Assembly (NCBI GenBank): GCA_902797185.1
Contig: CADBRV010000050.1
Coordinates: forward strand, 1 to 64,000
DNA: 64,000 bases
Source of the DNA: an uncultured Lachnospiraceae bacterium
GTDB taxonomy: Bacteria > Bacillota > Clostridia > Lachnospirales > Lachnospiraceae
Direction: 5' to 3'
Shown: one piece after another, positions 32,811 through 42,655 of the stretch
How positions within the stretch are numbered: position 1 is the stretch's first letter
Layout: each line of letters starts with the position of its first letter
The notes under the pieces: generated by a model
Told to the model about the DNA's origin: nothing
Databases searched by the model: none
Seen by the model: only the letters and a program-made list of their open reading frames with translations
Made by a program: the position numbers and the translations under genes

Positions 32811-34652
32811 TTACTGTTTTATTTTCTTTTCCTTCTTAAAAGGTTCATATGCAATTCCGGTCCATTCAATTCCTGCCTGCCCGGAGAACTCCAATACATT
32901 AAGCCGTACGCCATGTACAACGACGGAAAGGAATCCCATGATGATATTGAGGCCATGTCCCAAAAGGACGATCAGGATCGCCAGGATGAAGAGAGGCCCA
33001 TGTGCCAGCCCTGCCGCAATGTTGTTAAAGCTCTGCGCAATTGCAAGTGTCGCCATTCCGACAGCAAAAAGCCTGATGTAACTCATGACATTGCCAAAGC
33101 AGCTGATCGTATTTAAAAAGGTTGTAAAAGCACCGGCCAGGCCGGTTTTTAATCCCTGGCCAAAGGTCTTGCCCGGAGCCATCCCTCCGAACACAACGAC
33201 CAGGACAAACCCTGCAAGGATTGCGATGAATACAGGTTTTACGTCAATTGCCTCTCCTATTACCAGATACAAGGACAGGAGATACATGGCAACTATGGAT
33301 ACCATCCATCCTGCATCCGCCAGCCAGCTCAGGTCCTTCTCGCCAATCTTCTTTTTGATGGAAAGCAGCGCCCCGAGTTCCATCTGGATCGCCCCAATCG
33401 TGAACGAGAATTTCATAATATTGTTCTGCTGTGCCGTGCTCGTCACATTGAAGAACTGGGGATAGTTCGCAAATCCCGGAATCACCATGGCTTTGAGGAA
33501 TGGTACGTTCATTGCGGTTTCCATGCCGAACCAGGTGCCTGTCAGTGCGCCCCATACAACAGTAGAAATGGAAAGGACGAGCATCAGGTAGATGGGCGTA
33601 TCGAATTTCTTTCTTTTTACGCCCAGTGCAATCGTTGCCGCCAGGATGAGGAAGCCATATCCGGCATCCCCGATAATCATTCCGAAGAAAAGGATAAAGA
33701 ACAGGAGGAACCAGAGCGTAATATCCTGCTCCCTGTATCCCGGAAGGATTCCAAGGATCCCATAGAGCGGCTCCAGAAGCTTTGTTACCTTGTTATACCT
33801 TAGCTTGGTCGGGATGTTCTCATCATCAGCAGCAACATCTTCCACCATCCAGGCCCAGTTGTTTTTCCTGGCCGCCTCTTTGAACTGGTCCATGTCTGCT
33901 GCCGGGATATAGCCGGATAACCAGACGAACTGTTCATCATTTTCTGTAGTCTCGCTGGCAGAGGAATAATTTTCCTCATTCTGTGCCTTAAGCATCTGCG
34001 CCTGGAAGCTGTTTTGGTAGGCGGAAGCTTTTCTAAGGACCTCGTTGCATTCCTCCTGCTTTTTGCGGCATTCTTCTATTTCCTGCCTCAGCTCGCTGAC
34101 TCCTTTTTCGGGAAGGCCAAATTCATTGGCCGCAATTTCAGGCGGGAGCTTTCCCAGCACTGCGACCGTATCCATCTTTTCCACGGACGCGAGTTTTACA
34201 GCCTTGATCGTTTCGTCCTGGAAAATCTGCCGGCACTCGTTTTTGCCTATCCTGTAAAAATGAAGGTCGTAGCCCAGGTCTTTAAGGGCTTTCACATTCT
34301 CTGGTGAAAAATCCCCCCATGGCTCAATCCTCTCTATTTCACTGGCATCAAAGCTGATAAGCTGGCTTAATTTTTCCTTTTCTTCCAGCGCCTCCAGGAC
34401 CCCGCCATACATCTTTTCAAATTCTTCATTCGAAAGGATGGACGGATCTTCTTTTTTTGCTTTTGTATCCGGCTCATATTCAAGAAGCTTCGATGCGGTT
34501 TGGGAAAGAGTCGTAAATCTCTCAATCGCCGCATGCGTTGCGCTCTTTTTCTCCGCCAGATGGAGAAGCCCCAGGTCCCGAAGGCCCTCCAGCATTTCAT
34601 CTTTGTGGGAAACAGTCGAAACGACATGAACCATTTTCATTTTTTCAATCAT
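32811..34652 (-). CDS. ntpI: V/A-type ATP synthase subunit I (a subunit)
   Basis: Stator subunit that carries the ion half-channels. The 613 residues split into a cytoplasmic part with coiled coils (about 1-320) and a membrane part with about seven or eight helices. LFFILFFGMIIGDAGYGFLIL is the first conserved membrane stretch, and SYIRLFAVGMATLAIAQSFNN contains the essential arginine facing the c-ring glutamate; HGLNIIMGFLSVVVHGVRLNVLEF closes the domain. Its ATG overlaps the ntpD stop by 4 nt. Confidence 0.95.
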   Translation of the reverse strand: MIEKMKMVHVVSTVSHKDEMLEGLRDLGLLHLAEKKSATHAAIERFTTLSQTASKLLEYEPDTKAKKEDPSILSNEEFEKMYGGVLEALEEKEKLSQLISFDASEIERIEPWGDFSPENVKALKDLGYDLHFYRIGKNECRQIFQDETIKAVKLASVEKMDTVAVLGKLPPEIAANEFGLPEKGVSELRQEIEECRKKQEECNEVLRKASAYQNSFQAQMLKAQNEENYSSASETTENDEQFVWLSGYIPAADMDQFKEAARKNNWAWMVEDVAADDENIPTKLRYNKVTKLLEPLYGILGILPGYREQDITLWFLLFFILFFGMIIGDAGYGFLILAATIALGVKRKKFDTPIYLMLVLSISTVVWGALTGTWFGMETAMNVPFLKAMVIPGFANYPQFFNVTSTAQQNNIMKFSFTIGAIQMELGALLSIKKKIGEKDLSWLADAGWMVSIVAMYLLSLYLVIGEAIDVKPVFIAILAGFVLVVVFGGMAPGKTFGQGLKTGLAGAFTTFLNTISCFGNVMSYIRLFAVGMATLAIAQSFNNIAAGLAHGPLFILAILIVLLGHGLNIIMGFLSVVVHGVRLNVLEFSGQAGIEWTGIAYEPFKKEKKIKQ

Positions 34653-35263
34653 CGTCCTGCCTCCACTAATTTCTTCTTTGCTATCTTGCCCCGCACGACT
34701 GCGGATGTCTGCTGGTCTCCCAGGTAAACACCGATTACCCTGATGTTTTCCTTTGCCTCCGGTATCTTGACTTTTTCGAAAAGGTTCACCCTCTGGGAAG
34801 TGGAACGGAGTTCTTTCTCCAGAAGCTCTACTTCTTTTCTAAGCGTAGATACCAGGGCATCCAGACGCGCAATCTCACGAAGCTTTACCAGTGCAGTATC
34901 AACCCAAAGCGGATAGTCGTCAACGTTATAGGAAATATCCTTGAAAGTCAGTTCCTGGAAAGCAGGCACTTTGATTCCCGCGATATTTTCATTTGTAACG
35001 ATAACAGTGTCCGGCTGGACCAGGTTCTCGAGCTTCTTATCGTCGTCGAAAATGGTATTCTCTGCAAATACCGCGATCCAGTCATCCAGGTCTCCTATCA
35101 TGTTTTCACGTTCGACTTCCTTCTGCGCCAGTTCATTCCTCACTCCCACAATCACTGACTGAAGCTGCTGCTTTTTCAGCTGCAGGGTAGGAAGGTAACG
35201 CTGGTACTGTTTCAGGTGATCCTTCTGCACTTTTTGTTCATTTTTAGTGAGCTTGATCGCCAT
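34649..35263 (-). CDS. ntpD: V/A-type ATP synthase subunit D (central stalk)
   Basis: Central-stalk subunit that turns inside the A3B3 head. The 204 residues form two long helices, N-terminal (KLTKNEQKVQKDHLKQYQRYLPTLQLKKQQL) and C-terminal (about 140-204), as in other D subunits; AIKLTKNE is the usual start. A GAGGGGGACTTTCT ribosome site precedes the ATG. No subunit F gene is present in this operon. Confidence 0.92.
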   Translation of the reverse strand: MAIKLTKNEQKVQKDHLKQYQRYLPTLQLKKQQLQSVIVGVRNELAQKEVERENMIGDLDDWIAVFAENTIFDDDKKLENLVQPDTVIVTNENIAGIKVPAFQELTFKDISYNVDDYPLWVDTALVKLREIARLDALVSTLRKEVELLEKELRSTSQRVNLFEKVKIPEAKENIRVIGVYLGDQQTSAVVRGKIAKKKLVEAGR

Positions 35264-35277
35264 AGAAAGTCCCCCTC

Positions 35278-36579
35278 TTATAAGTCGGCAACAGCGTCCT
35301 TATCCGGCCATCTTTCCTTTAAAAGGCTGGTCTTAAGGCCGGTCTCGTTTGGCTTAAAGCACTCAGCCAGGATCTTCCAGCCCAGATCCAGTGCTTCTTC
35401 CAGAGGGATATTCACACTCAGGTCCATCATCTTCGACTCGAAGAGTTCGCCGTACTTGAGGAGTTTTTCATCCCAGTCGCTCATGCTGAAGCCCATGGAT
35501 TTCTTCTCAAGGCTGTCTTTATAGGAAGAGTACAGCTTGATCATGCCATCCATCAGGGCCCGGTGGTCATCACGGGTATCCCCATTTACATTCTGTTTCA
35601 GACGGGACAAGGAGCCGAAGGGCTCTATATGCCCGTTCCTTAAATAGAACTGGCCCTCTGTGATATAGCCTGTATTGTCCGGTACCGGATGGGTCACATC
35701 ATCACCGGGCATCGTGGTAACGCCAAGGATCGTGATCGATCCGGCCCCATCAATATCAACCGCTTTTTCATAACGGGAGGCAAGCATGGAATACAGGTCC
35801 CCGGGATAACCACGGTTAGAAGGCACCTGTTCCATCGTGATTGCCAGCTCCTTTTCCGCATCACAGAAGTTGGTCATATCGGTCAGAAGGACCAGTACCT
35901 TTTTCCCTTCCAATGCGAACTGCTCTGCTACCGCAAGGGAAAGGTCCGGGACCAGCGTACTCTCAACCGTAGGATCTGCCGCGGTATGGATAAACATTAC
36001 CGTATGGCTCATAGCGCCGCCCTTTTCAAGGGTGTCACGGAACTGGAGGTAATCATCATACTTAAGCCCCATCCCGCCAAGGACGATGACATCAACCTCG
36101 GCCTGCAGGGCGATACGTGCCAGCAGCTGGTTATAAGGCTCTCCAGAAACGGAAAAGATAGGGAGCTTCTGGCTTTCGACCAGCGTATTAAAGACATCGA
36201 TCATCGGGATCCCGGTACGGATCATATGCTTCGGGGTAATACGTTTCGCCGGATTAAACGAAGGTCCTCCGATGTCGATCATATTTTCGGTAAGGGCAGG
36301 CCCGTTATCCCTCGGGACCCCGGCACCATCAAAGATCCGGCCCAGAAGATGCTCGGAAAAAGAAACCTGCATGGGCCTTCCGAGAAACCTTACCGGGTCG
36401 TTGGTGCCAACGCCCTGGGCCCCTGCAAATACCTGGAGGGAGACCTTGTCATGGTCCAGCTTGATGACATTGGCATAGCTGTCACCCACCAGGGCCAGGT
36501 CCCCGTTTCGTACCCCCTCTGCCCTGACTGTAACAACGTTGCCTACAATGGATTCAATTTTTGTATATACTTTCTGCAT
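35278..36579 (-). CDS. ntpB: V/A-type ATP synthase subunit B
   Basis: Non-catalytic nucleotide-binding subunit of the head (433 residues). Recognised by [15 protein letters not shown], the region [26 protein letters not shown] that replaces a P-loop, [53 protein letters not shown] and the C-terminal [14 protein letters not shown] lies 4 nt before the ATG; 8 nt after ntpA. Confidence 0.96.
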   Translation of the reverse strand: MQKVYTKIESIVGNVVTVRAEGVRNGDLALVGDSYANVIKLDHDKVSLQVFAGAQGVGTNDPVRFLGRPMQVSFSEHLLGRIFDGAGVPRDNGPALTENMIDIGGPSFNPAKRITPKHMIRTGIPMIDVFNTLVESQKLPIFSVSGEPYNQLLARIALQAEVDVIVLGGMGLKYDDYLQFRDTLEKGGAMSHTVMFIHTAADPTVESTLVPDLSLAVAEQFALEGKKVLVLLTDMTNFCDAEKELAITMEQVPSNRGYPGDLYSMLASRYEKAVDIDGAGSITILGVTTMPGDDVTHPVPDNTGYITEGQFYLRNGHIEPFGSLSRLKQNVNGDTRDDHRALMDGMIKLYSSYKDSLEKKSMGFSMSDWDEKLLKYGELFESKMMDLSVNIPLEEALDLGWKILAECFKPNETGLKTSLLKERWPDKDAVADL

Positions 36580-36587
36580 AAGACCTC

Positions 36588-38318
36588 CTAATGAACAGCC
36601 TTGGCCATATAAAGGTCTGTTATCTTCTTTTTCTGGGCTTCAAATTCAGGTGTCCCGAACACAGTGCCATGCCAGTCAAGGAACTCCTGCCGGAATTCAT
36701 TGAAGAATGACCTGACCTCAGCATTCTCCTTAAGGTCAAATTTCTGCATCAATGCATCATAGAGGACATCGAATTCCACCTTCTGCCTCTCAGGAGGATC
36801 GGCTGCGTCAATTTCATCAAATGAGTTCTGCTGCAGGTAAACTGCATCCAACACTTCGCCTTTTTCATAAGTGATATAGTCATCGAGAGACGTCCCCTCC
36901 TCACCAACGACCTTCATCATCTGGTTGATTTCGGTGCTCCTTCTCAGGACCGCCCTGGCCTTCTCCACACGGTCCATATCAATGATCCCGGTGTATTTGG
37001 ACCAGGATTCCATCGGGTCTATGGCCGGATATTTACGGGCATCAGAACGCTCCCTGGAAAGCCCATGGAAGGCACCTACTACTTTCAGGGTAGCCTGGGT
37101 AACCGGTTCCTCAAAGTTGCCGCCTGCAGGTGATACGGTCCCGCCGATCGTTACCGAGCCAATCCTGCCATCCTTCAGCTCTACCTTGCCTGCCCTCTCA
37201 TAAAAGGCTGCAATTGTCGACTCAAGGTATGCCGGGAACGCTTCTTCGCCCGGGATTTCCTCAAGACGCCCACTCATCTCACGCATCGCCTGTGCCCACC
37301 TGGAGGTGGAATCTGCAAGAAGAAGGACATTCAACCCCATCTGCCTGTAATACTCTGCAATCGTAACTGCGGTATAACAGGAAGCTTCCCTTGCCGCAAC
37401 CGGCATGGAAGATGTGTTGCATATGATGATGGTCCTCTCCATCAGGGATCGTCCAGTCCTGGGGTCTTCCAGTTCCGGGAACTCTTTCAGGATCTCGACT
37501 ACCTCGCCGGCACGTTCCCCGCATGCCGCGATGATCACGATATCTGCCTCGCCGTTCTTTGCCTCCATATGCTGGAGGACCGTCTTTCCTGCCCCAAACG
37601 GTCCTGGTACGCAGAAGGTACCGCCCTTTGCTACAGGGAGGAACGTATCGATCGCCCGCAGCTGCATAACCAATGGTTCATCTGGGCGGAGCCTTTCCTT
37701 GTAGCACTTGATCGGCTGCTTGATTGGCTGGGTGATGACCATGGAAAGGTCTTTTTCTTCGCCTGTGCTGTTTTCGATCACGCAGATCGTGGACCTTACA
37801 GGGTAAGAACCCTTTTCCTTGATGGATTTTACTTTCCAGTCACTGCCTTTCAACGTGAATGGAGCCATGATCTGGTGGGTAAAAAGGCCTTCCGGCACTG
37901 TCCCGACCGTATCCCCTGCTGCTACGCTGTCTCCAACTTTTACTACTGGTGTAAATTCCCACTCACGATCCGGTATGGGGTCAAGATAGACGCCCCTCTC
38001 CAGGAAAAAGCCGCATTTTTCCGCAAGCTCCGGAAGAGGGTTCTGAAGCCCGTCGTAAATCTGGGTCAGAAGCCCCGGGCCAAGGTCAACGCTCATAAGC
38101 TCCCCGGTAAAGTCAACCGGGTCGCCTACCTTGATCCCATTGGACATCTCGTAAATCTGCATGCTGGCTGTCCCGTCTGTCACACGGATGACCTCGCCTT
38201 TCAGGCGTTTGTCGTCGACATGGATATAGCCAACTTCATTTTTACGAACAGGGCCTTCGAAACTGACATTTGCCAGGTTCCCGTTAACACCAGTCACATG
38301 TCCTGTCACTGTTTCCAT
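36588..38318 (-). CDS. ntpA: V/A-type ATP synthase subunit A
   Basis: Catalytic subunit (576 residues). N-terminal barrel ([20 protein letters not shown]), the A-specific non-homologous region, Walker [10 protein letters not shown] followed by [23 protein letters not shown] with the catalytic Glu, [31 protein letters not shown] (Walker B region), and the C-terminal helical domain. Ala instead of Ser in GPFGAGKTV and the trailing LQ are the form I associate with the spirochaete/Chlamydia group. AGGAGATTTTT precedes the ATG. Confidence 0.96.
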   Translation of the reverse strand: METVTGHVTGVNGNLANVSFEGPVRKNEVGYIHVDDKRLKGEVIRVTDGTASMQIYEMSNGIKVGDPVDFTGELMSVDLGPGLLTQIYDGLQNPLPELAEKCGFFLERGVYLDPIPDREWEFTPVVKVGDSVAAGDTVGTVPEGLFTHQIMAPFTLKGSDWKVKSIKEKGSYPVRSTICVIENSTGEEKDLSMVITQPIKQPIKCYKERLRPDEPLVMQLRAIDTFLPVAKGGTFCVPGPFGAGKTVLQHMEAKNGEADIVIIAACGERAGEVVEILKEFPELEDPRTGRSLMERTIIICNTSSMPVAAREASCYTAVTIAEYYRQMGLNVLLLADSTSRWAQAMREMSGRLEEIPGEEAFPAYLESTIAAFYERAGKVELKDGRIGSVTIGGTVSPAGGNFEEPVTQATLKVVGAFHGLSRERSDARKYPAIDPMESWSKYTGIIDMDRVEKARAVLRRSTEINQMMKVVGEEGTSLDDYITYEKGEVLDAVYLQQNSFDEIDAADPPERQKVEFDVLYDALMQKFDLKENAEVRSFFNEFRQEFLDWHGTVFGTPEFEAQKKKITDLYMAKAVH

Positions 38319-38376
38319 AAAAATCTCCTAATTTTGCTTTCTTTTCGCTGTAACCTTTCGCTTTCCAAAAGACGGG

Positions 38377-38898
38377 TCACAGGTCGTATACCCGCTGCTG
38401 GACAATCCCAAGAAGACGCCTGAATTCCTTCTCTCCCTTTTCATGGACGAAGCAGTTCTGGCGTTCCAGCAGCTTCAGTTTAATTGCATATCCGAACAAC
38501 ACATAATCGTCAAACATATGCTGGCCTACCAGTGAATCAAGCTGCTGGAATTCATAGTCCAGCATGATCTTTTCCGCTTCCAGAGGATTCGCCGCCGCCA
38601 TAGCCGCACTGGCGATCTGGGCTGTCATGGAATCCTTGTCATAGGATGCACTGTAGGGTTTTCCCAGATTTGCGCTTCTCTGGGAATTGAGCTCCTTCGT
38701 CATTGACCCGTAGAAGGAAGACCATTCCTTTACAACAGGCCCTTCTGTCGAATCCAGTGTGAGATTTTTCAGAATTTCATATTTGGATTCGCTTACATTG
38801 GATTCGCACATATCCAGAAATTCCTGGTAGCTCATGGGCATTTCCCCATCGCTCTTCAGATCCGGCAGGCTGGCTATCAGATAATAATATGAAGCCAA
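38377..38898 (-). CDS. DUF2764 ATPase-operon protein (subunit C-like position)
   Basis: A 173-residue soluble protein of the DUF2764 family, which occurs between atpE and atpA in V/A-ATPase operons of spirochaetes, Chlamydiae and some Bacteroidetes. It opens MASYYYLIASLPDL, the family's hallmark. It takes the place where other operons have subunit C, and is inferred to be the stalk-to-rotor adaptor; direct evidence is lacking to my knowledge. The start is TTG at 38898, 6 nt after AAGGAGG, the only well-placed start. Confidence 0.85.
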   Translation of the reverse strand: MASYYYLIASLPDLKSDGEMPMSYQEFLDMCESNVSESKYEILKNLTLDSTEGPVVKEWSSFYGSMTKELNSQRSANLGKPYSASYDKDSMTAQIASAAMAAANPLEAEKIMLDYEFQQLDSLVGQHMFDDYVLFGYAIKLKLLERQNCFVHEKGEKEFRRLLGIVQQRVYDL

Positions 38899-38936
38899 AT
38901 TCTACCTCCTTGTCCCTATCGTATCCGGCAAACTCC

Positions 38937-39497
38937 TCATATCTCCAGCTCTCTGAAATATGGCATCATCATTTCGGCTATTTCATCATCTGTGCAGTCG
39001 AAATATCCCGTCCCATCCTTGGCTGCCAGGCGGAATCCCGCTTTTATACCCTTGGAAGGCCTGATCTCAAGCCCGTCCCGGATCTCCTGGGCCAGCTGGT
39101 ACTTCAGCTCATCCGTCACCTGGGCAACTTCAGCCGTATATTTGGAGATGTCTTCATCCGTTAAGACAGCTTTTATCAGCTTTCCCAATGCATCTGGTGA
39201 AAGTTCCTTTTTGATGTCGCTTTTCAGAAGCTTTTCGAATTCTTCCTGGACCTCGGCCTTAAAGGCAAGCATGGCATCACGTTTAGCCTGCTCTGCACTG
39301 ACAGACGCGCTTTCCTTCAAGATGTCGATTTCCTTTTTCGCTGCCTGTTTCGTACTTTCAGCCTGGTTATTCGCATCGGCTATGATCGCCTGCGCCTTTT
39401 TCTTTGCTTCCGCAATAATTGAATCTGCTTCGGCATTTGCTGCATCGACCCCTTCTTTACGGATCGATGAAACCAGGTCCTGAATCTGCAGTTCCAT
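38937..39497 (-). CDS. ntpE: V/A-type ATP synthase subunit E (peripheral stalk)
   Basis: Peripheral-stalk subunit (186 residues). The N-terminal 90 residues are a long Ala/Lys/Glu-rich helix (ADSIIAEAKKKAQAIIADANNQAESTKQAAKKEI), then a globular C-terminal domain that binds the head. First gene of the operon E-DUF2764-A-B-D-I-K. AAGGAGGGAGCCT precedes the ATG. Confidence 0.9.
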   Translation of the reverse strand: MELQIQDLVSSIRKEGVDAANAEADSIIAEAKKKAQAIIADANNQAESTKQAAKKEIDILKESASVSAEQAKRDAMLAFKAEVQEEFEKLLKSDIKKELSPDALGKLIKAVLTDEDISKYTAEVAQVTDELKYQLAQEIRDGLEIRPSKGIKAGFRLAAKDGTGYFDCTDDEIAEMMMPYFRELEI

Positions 39498-39584
39498 AGG
39501 CTCCCTCCTTACTTTTTGCTAATGTTTTTAATGTCCTTATTGCCTTATAACTAATAATATGGCATTTTTATATTTTATATTATT

Positions 39585-39614
39585 ATACGGGACATATTTT
39601 TTGAAGTAAACAGA
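39585..39614 (-). promoter_or_regulatory. ATPase operon promoter, proximal copy
   Basis: On the minus strand TTTACT, 17 nt, TATAAT (the TATAAT lies at about 39583-39588), roughly 90 nt before ntpE. The surrounding 60 bp are duplicated at 39974-40031. Confidence 0.6.
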
Positions 39615-39650
39615 ATTGCAACAAAATTACTGTATTGTTTTATCATCACC
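39585..39650 (+). repeat. Duplicated segment, left copy
   Basis: ATTATACGGGACATATTTTT and the following GAAGTAAACAGAATTGC resemble ATTATACAAGACATATTTCT and GATGTAGACAAAATTGC at 39973-40012; both copies continue to a TTTTATC. The two copies flank dispersed repeat E. Confidence 0.65.
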
Positions 39651-39776
39651 TAGATAGATAATATCTATAAGCTTCTGCGAATTCATTTTATGCCATCGGC
39701 AATTTTTATCCTCCATTTCTGCTTGTCCTTCTGCCCGCCACCGTAGTTCAACCCCGTCCTCCGCCCTTGATATCCT

Positions 39777-39871
39777 ATATATCGTTAGGCGGGACCGGCT
39801 TCAGCAGGCGGGACCCTTACGATGGGCGAAACGCATCGTCCGAAGGACGATTTGTAACACGGCGGCTGTCC
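39777..39871 (+). repeat. Dispersed intergenic repeat, copy E (short form)
   Basis: Short form lacking the inner stem and internal module: TATATATCGTTAGGCGGGAC, CTTACGATGGGCGAAACG, then hairpin CATCGTCC-GAA-GGACGATTTG and right end CGGCGGCTGTCC. It lies antisense to the predicted ATPase-operon transcript from the distal promoter. Confidence 0.85.
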
Positions 39872-39972
39872 TTATTCTGGATATTTCGAATGGTTCCCTC
39901 CCCGCTTTATACTTATGCTTTCCATAAATATTTATTACCCTATTATTAATAATAGGGCGCATTGCTATTTTC

Positions 39973-40031
39973 ATTATACAAGACATATTTCTTTGATGTA
40001 GACAAAATTGCCGCATTATTTTATCGTAAAT
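39973..40031 (+). repeat. Duplicated segment, right copy
   Basis: Second copy of the segment at 39585-39650. On the minus strand it also carries TATAAT (about 39974-39979) with TCTACA 18 nt upstream, so a distal promoter may be duplicated with it. The whole gap 39498-40237 has no gene. Confidence 0.6.
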
Positions 40032-40155
40032 TGCAATAACAAGCTTGACACCTTCCAATTGGCAGCAGCCCGGTGGATGCCTTATCTCAGGTAACGCGTC
40101 CGTGGATGTGTAGTCTTGGTAGAATGGTTGCAATCCATGGCAACCGTCTTCCTTG

Positions 40156-40200
40156 AAGAAAAAGTAAAGCCGTAATCCCAGATAGCATTGGGATTACGGC
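40156..40200 (-). terminator. Terminator of lysA
   Basis: Perfect 12-bp stem GCCGTAATCCCA/TGGGATTACGGC (40169-40180, 40189-40200), followed on the minus strand by TTTACTTTTTC. It lies 37 nt after the lysA stop. Confidence 0.92.
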
Positions 40201-40237
40201 CTCTTCTCATCGTTTTGCTGTTCAAAACGAGTCCTTA

Positions 40238-41527
40238 TTATAAATTTTCCAGTTCGTCAAACGGGATCTTCTGATAGATCGGGAAGCAGTCAAAAGTGGC
40301 AAAATAGTCCCTCAGGGTTTCCGCGCGGCGAATCAGCTGGGCGCTTCCATCCTCTTTTAACAGGATCTCGCTGGACCAGAGCCTGCCGTTGTAATTGTAG
40401 CCCATGGAAAAGCCATGCGCCCCGGCATCATGGATGAACAGAAGGTCTCCCATGTCGATCTTCGGAAGCATGCGGTCTACGGCAAATTTATCGTTATTTT
40501 CGCACAACGCGCCCGTCACATCGTATTTGTGGTCGCAGGGTTCGTTTTCCTTGCCCATGACCGTGATATGGTGGTAAGCGCCATAAATAGCCGGGCGCAT
40601 CAGGTTGGACGCACAGGCGTCAACACCGATGTATTCCTTATAAATATGTTTTTCATGGATTGCCCTGGTAATCAAGGCTCCATACGGCCCTAACATGAAG
40701 CGTCCCATTTCGGTATAGATTGCCACGTCGTCCATGCCGTTTTTGCCTAAGATTTCGTCATAAACCTTATGTACGCCCGCACCGATCTTGCGGATGTCAT
40801 TGGGCTCCTTGTCTGGGGTATAGGGGATGCCTACACCGCCGGAAAGGTTGATAAAGGTAATCTTGCAGCCGGTTTTCTCTTTGACTTCCACCAGGAGTTC
40901 AAACAGGATCCTGGCCAGTTCCGGATAGTAGTCGTTGGATACCGTATTGCTGGCAAGGAAAGCATGGATGCCGAATTCCTTGGCGCCCTTGGCCTTGAGG
41001 ATCTTGAAGCCTTCCATCAGCTGGTCCTTGGTAAAACCATATTTGGCATCCTGGGGGTTGTCCATGATGTCATTGCCCATCTTGAAGACCCCGCCCGGGT
41101 TATAACGGCAGCTGATGCGTTCCGGGATATGCCCGATGGCATCTTCCAAAAAGGAAATATGGGTAAAGTCATCCAGGTTGATGACAGCCCCGATGCGGTC
41201 CGCATAGACAAATTCTTCCCTGGGCGTGTCATTGGAGGAAAACATGATATGGTCGCCCGGAAAACCGCAGGCCTTGGACAATGCCAGTTCTGCTAAAGAA
41301 GAGCAGTCCGTCCCGAAATCATATTCCTTCATGATGTCCAAAATGAACGGGTTGGGGGTGGCTTTGACCGCGAAGTACTCCCGAAACCCTTTATTCCAGG
41401 AAAAGGCCTCTTTTACTGCTTTTGCGGTATCCCGGATGCCTTTCTCATCATAAAGATAAAAAGGCGTAGGGTACTTTGCAGCAATCTCTTCCAGCTTTTC
41501 CTTTGTCACAAACGGCTTCTTAATCAT
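40238..41527 (-). CDS. lysA: Diaminopimelate decarboxylase
   Basis: PLP enzyme that makes L-lysine from meso-diaminopimelate, the last step of lysine synthesis. The 429 residues match the alanine-racemase-fold decarboxylases: Schiff-base Lys55 in YFAVKATPNP, HAFLASNTVSND, the glycine loop INLSGGVGIPY, EMGRFMLGPYG, ACASNLMRPAIYGAYH and the active-site GALCENNDKFA with Cys and Glu. The glycine loop has Ser where GGG is usual, and HAFLAS replaces the common HCHIGS, which marks a divergent branch; carboxynorspermidine decarboxylase is a less likely reading. GGAGG-like bases precede the ATG. Downstream of the SEC-C gene by 10 nt. Confidence 0.9.
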   Translation of the reverse strand: MIKKPFVTKEKLEEIAAKYPTPFYLYDEKGIRDTAKAVKEAFSWNKGFREYFAVKATPNPFILDIMKEYDFGTDCSSLAELALSKACGFPGDHIMFSSNDTPREEFVYADRIGAVINLDDFTHISFLEDAIGHIPERISCRYNPGGVFKMGNDIMDNPQDAKYGFTKDQLMEGFKILKAKGAKEFGIHAFLASNTVSNDYYPELARILFELLVEVKEKTGCKITFINLSGGVGIPYTPDKEPNDIRKIGAGVHKVYDEILGKNGMDDVAIYTEMGRFMLGPYGALITRAIHEKHIYKEYIGVDACASNLMRPAIYGAYHHITVMGKENEPCDHKYDVTGALCENNDKFAVDRMLPKIDMGDLLFIHDAGAHGFSMGYNYNGRLWSSEILLKEDGSAQLIRRAETLRDYFATFDCFPIYQKIPFDELENL

Positions 41528-41537
41528 GTTTCCTCCT

Positions 41538-42044
41538 TTATTTCTTCCGACCGCAGCAGTATTTGTATTTCTTGCCGCTGCCGCAGGGACACGGGTCGTT
41601 CGGATAAACTTTCTTTCCTTTTACTACGGTCTTGGAACGCTTCTGCTCCTTATAGAGCTCTTCCTGCTTTTCCTTGGAAAAGATGCCGTCCCACTGAGGA
41701 AGGTGGTAAAGCCAGTCTGCCTTTGCCTCCACCATGTTTTTATACAAGGATTCCTTGTCAAACTTCAGGGATACTTCGGTATCCTCATCCATGGTATCAA
41801 TGGGGTTCGTGGTAACAAGGCTGTCATTAATGCCATCCAGGAAACCTACCATATCCATCAAGTCAATATCATATTTTGCGGCAAGCTCTTTGACTGTGCC
41901 CTTCACTTCTGTATCAGGGTCTGCCAGGAGTTTTTCGTAAATGCCTTTTTCCTTGGCAAAATAACGCTCCCAAAAGGCTTCCAGCTGTTTCGGGTCGGCC
42001 TGTGCATTGTAAGCCACCGACCTCCAATTTTCCAATAAAGTCAT
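41538..42044 (-). CDS. SEC-C motif protein
   Basis: A 168-residue soluble protein ending in a SEC-C zinc-binding motif [18 protein letters not shown] (C-x-C-...-CC), as at the SecA C-terminus. The N-terminal 140 residues are helical, acidic and not assigned to a family, with aromatic pairs ([28 protein letters not shown]). The start at 42044 is 7 nt after ACGAGG; the frame extends upstream without a ribosome site. Role unknown; it shares an operon with lysA. Confidence 0.85.
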   Translation of the reverse strand: MTLLENWRSVAYNAQADPKQLEAFWERYFAKEKGIYEKLLADPDTEVKGTVKELAAKYDIDLMDMVGFLDGINDSLVTTNPIDTMDEDTEVSLKFDKESLYKNMVEAKADWLYHLPQWDGIFSKEKQEELYKEQKRSKTVVKGKKVYPNDPCPCGSGKKYKYCCGRKK

Positions 42045-42139
42045 GTCTTTACCTCGTATTCCATTTGTGACGGCCTTAAAAGCCCTCTGCAAATTATTTC
42101 TTTATTTCGTCATCCTAACTTGTTTATCCTATCTTATTT

Positions 42140-42655
42140 TCAGCCATCCTGCAAGGTTTCCGGCGGGATTTTAAAGGACAAGGCATGGTTGGTATAAGAC
42201 GGGTCCTCTGTCACATCCCGCAGGATCTGGATATAAGGAGGGATTGGATAGGTGACGCTTTCATCTTTTACCTCCACCTCCAGAAAAGCCTGGGACTTCC
42301 AAAACGGGAAAAGGTCGATCTCATAACAGAACCCGTTTTCAAAAATCCGGTAACGGGTTTTATTTATCGTAATCGTAGAAGGGTCCTTCTGGGCAAGGTA
42401 TGCCTCATACTCTGCTTTCGTAATCTCTTTTTCCGACTCGATCCTCCGCTCCAGCGTGACAGGGACTTTTTCATTATACTGGTAAATTATTTTCCCATTC
42501 ATAACGCTTTTACGCACCCGGCGGCTTTCCCCCTCAGGGCCTTGTTCCAGGTAACTCTGGGAAATCCCTACTTTTTCAAAATACGGCTGTTTCTCCAGCA
42601 CCGCGACATCCGGATAGCGGATCAAATATTTCCGTTCGATTTCATAATGGGACAT
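42140..42655 (-). CDS. CYTH-domain protein
   Basis: A 171-residue CYTH (triphosphate-tunnel) protein. It begins with the signature EIERKYLI and has alternating Glu/Lys/Arg strand motifs (SRRVRKS, IIYQYNEKV, RRIESEKEI, NKTRYRI, CYEIDLFPF, FLEVEVKD) that line the tunnel. Bacterial members hydrolyse tripolyphosphate or nucleoside triphosphates, or make cAMP (class IV); which applies here is unknown. AAGGAGCGCTTT precedes the ATG. Confidence 0.88.
   Translation of the reverse strand: MSHYEIERKYLIRYPDVAVLEKQPYFEKVGISQSYLEQGPEGESRRVRKSVMNGKIIYQYNEKVPVTLERRIESEKEITKAEYEAYLAQKDPSTITINKTRYRIFENGFCYEIDLFPFWKSQAFLEVEVKDESVTYPIPPYIQILRDVTEDPSYTNHALSFKIPPETLQDG

Noticed and set aside
39777-39871. Rho-independent terminator for the ATPase upstream region
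   Set aside because: The hairpins in copy E lack a T run on either strand; similarity to the other repeat copies explains the structure better.
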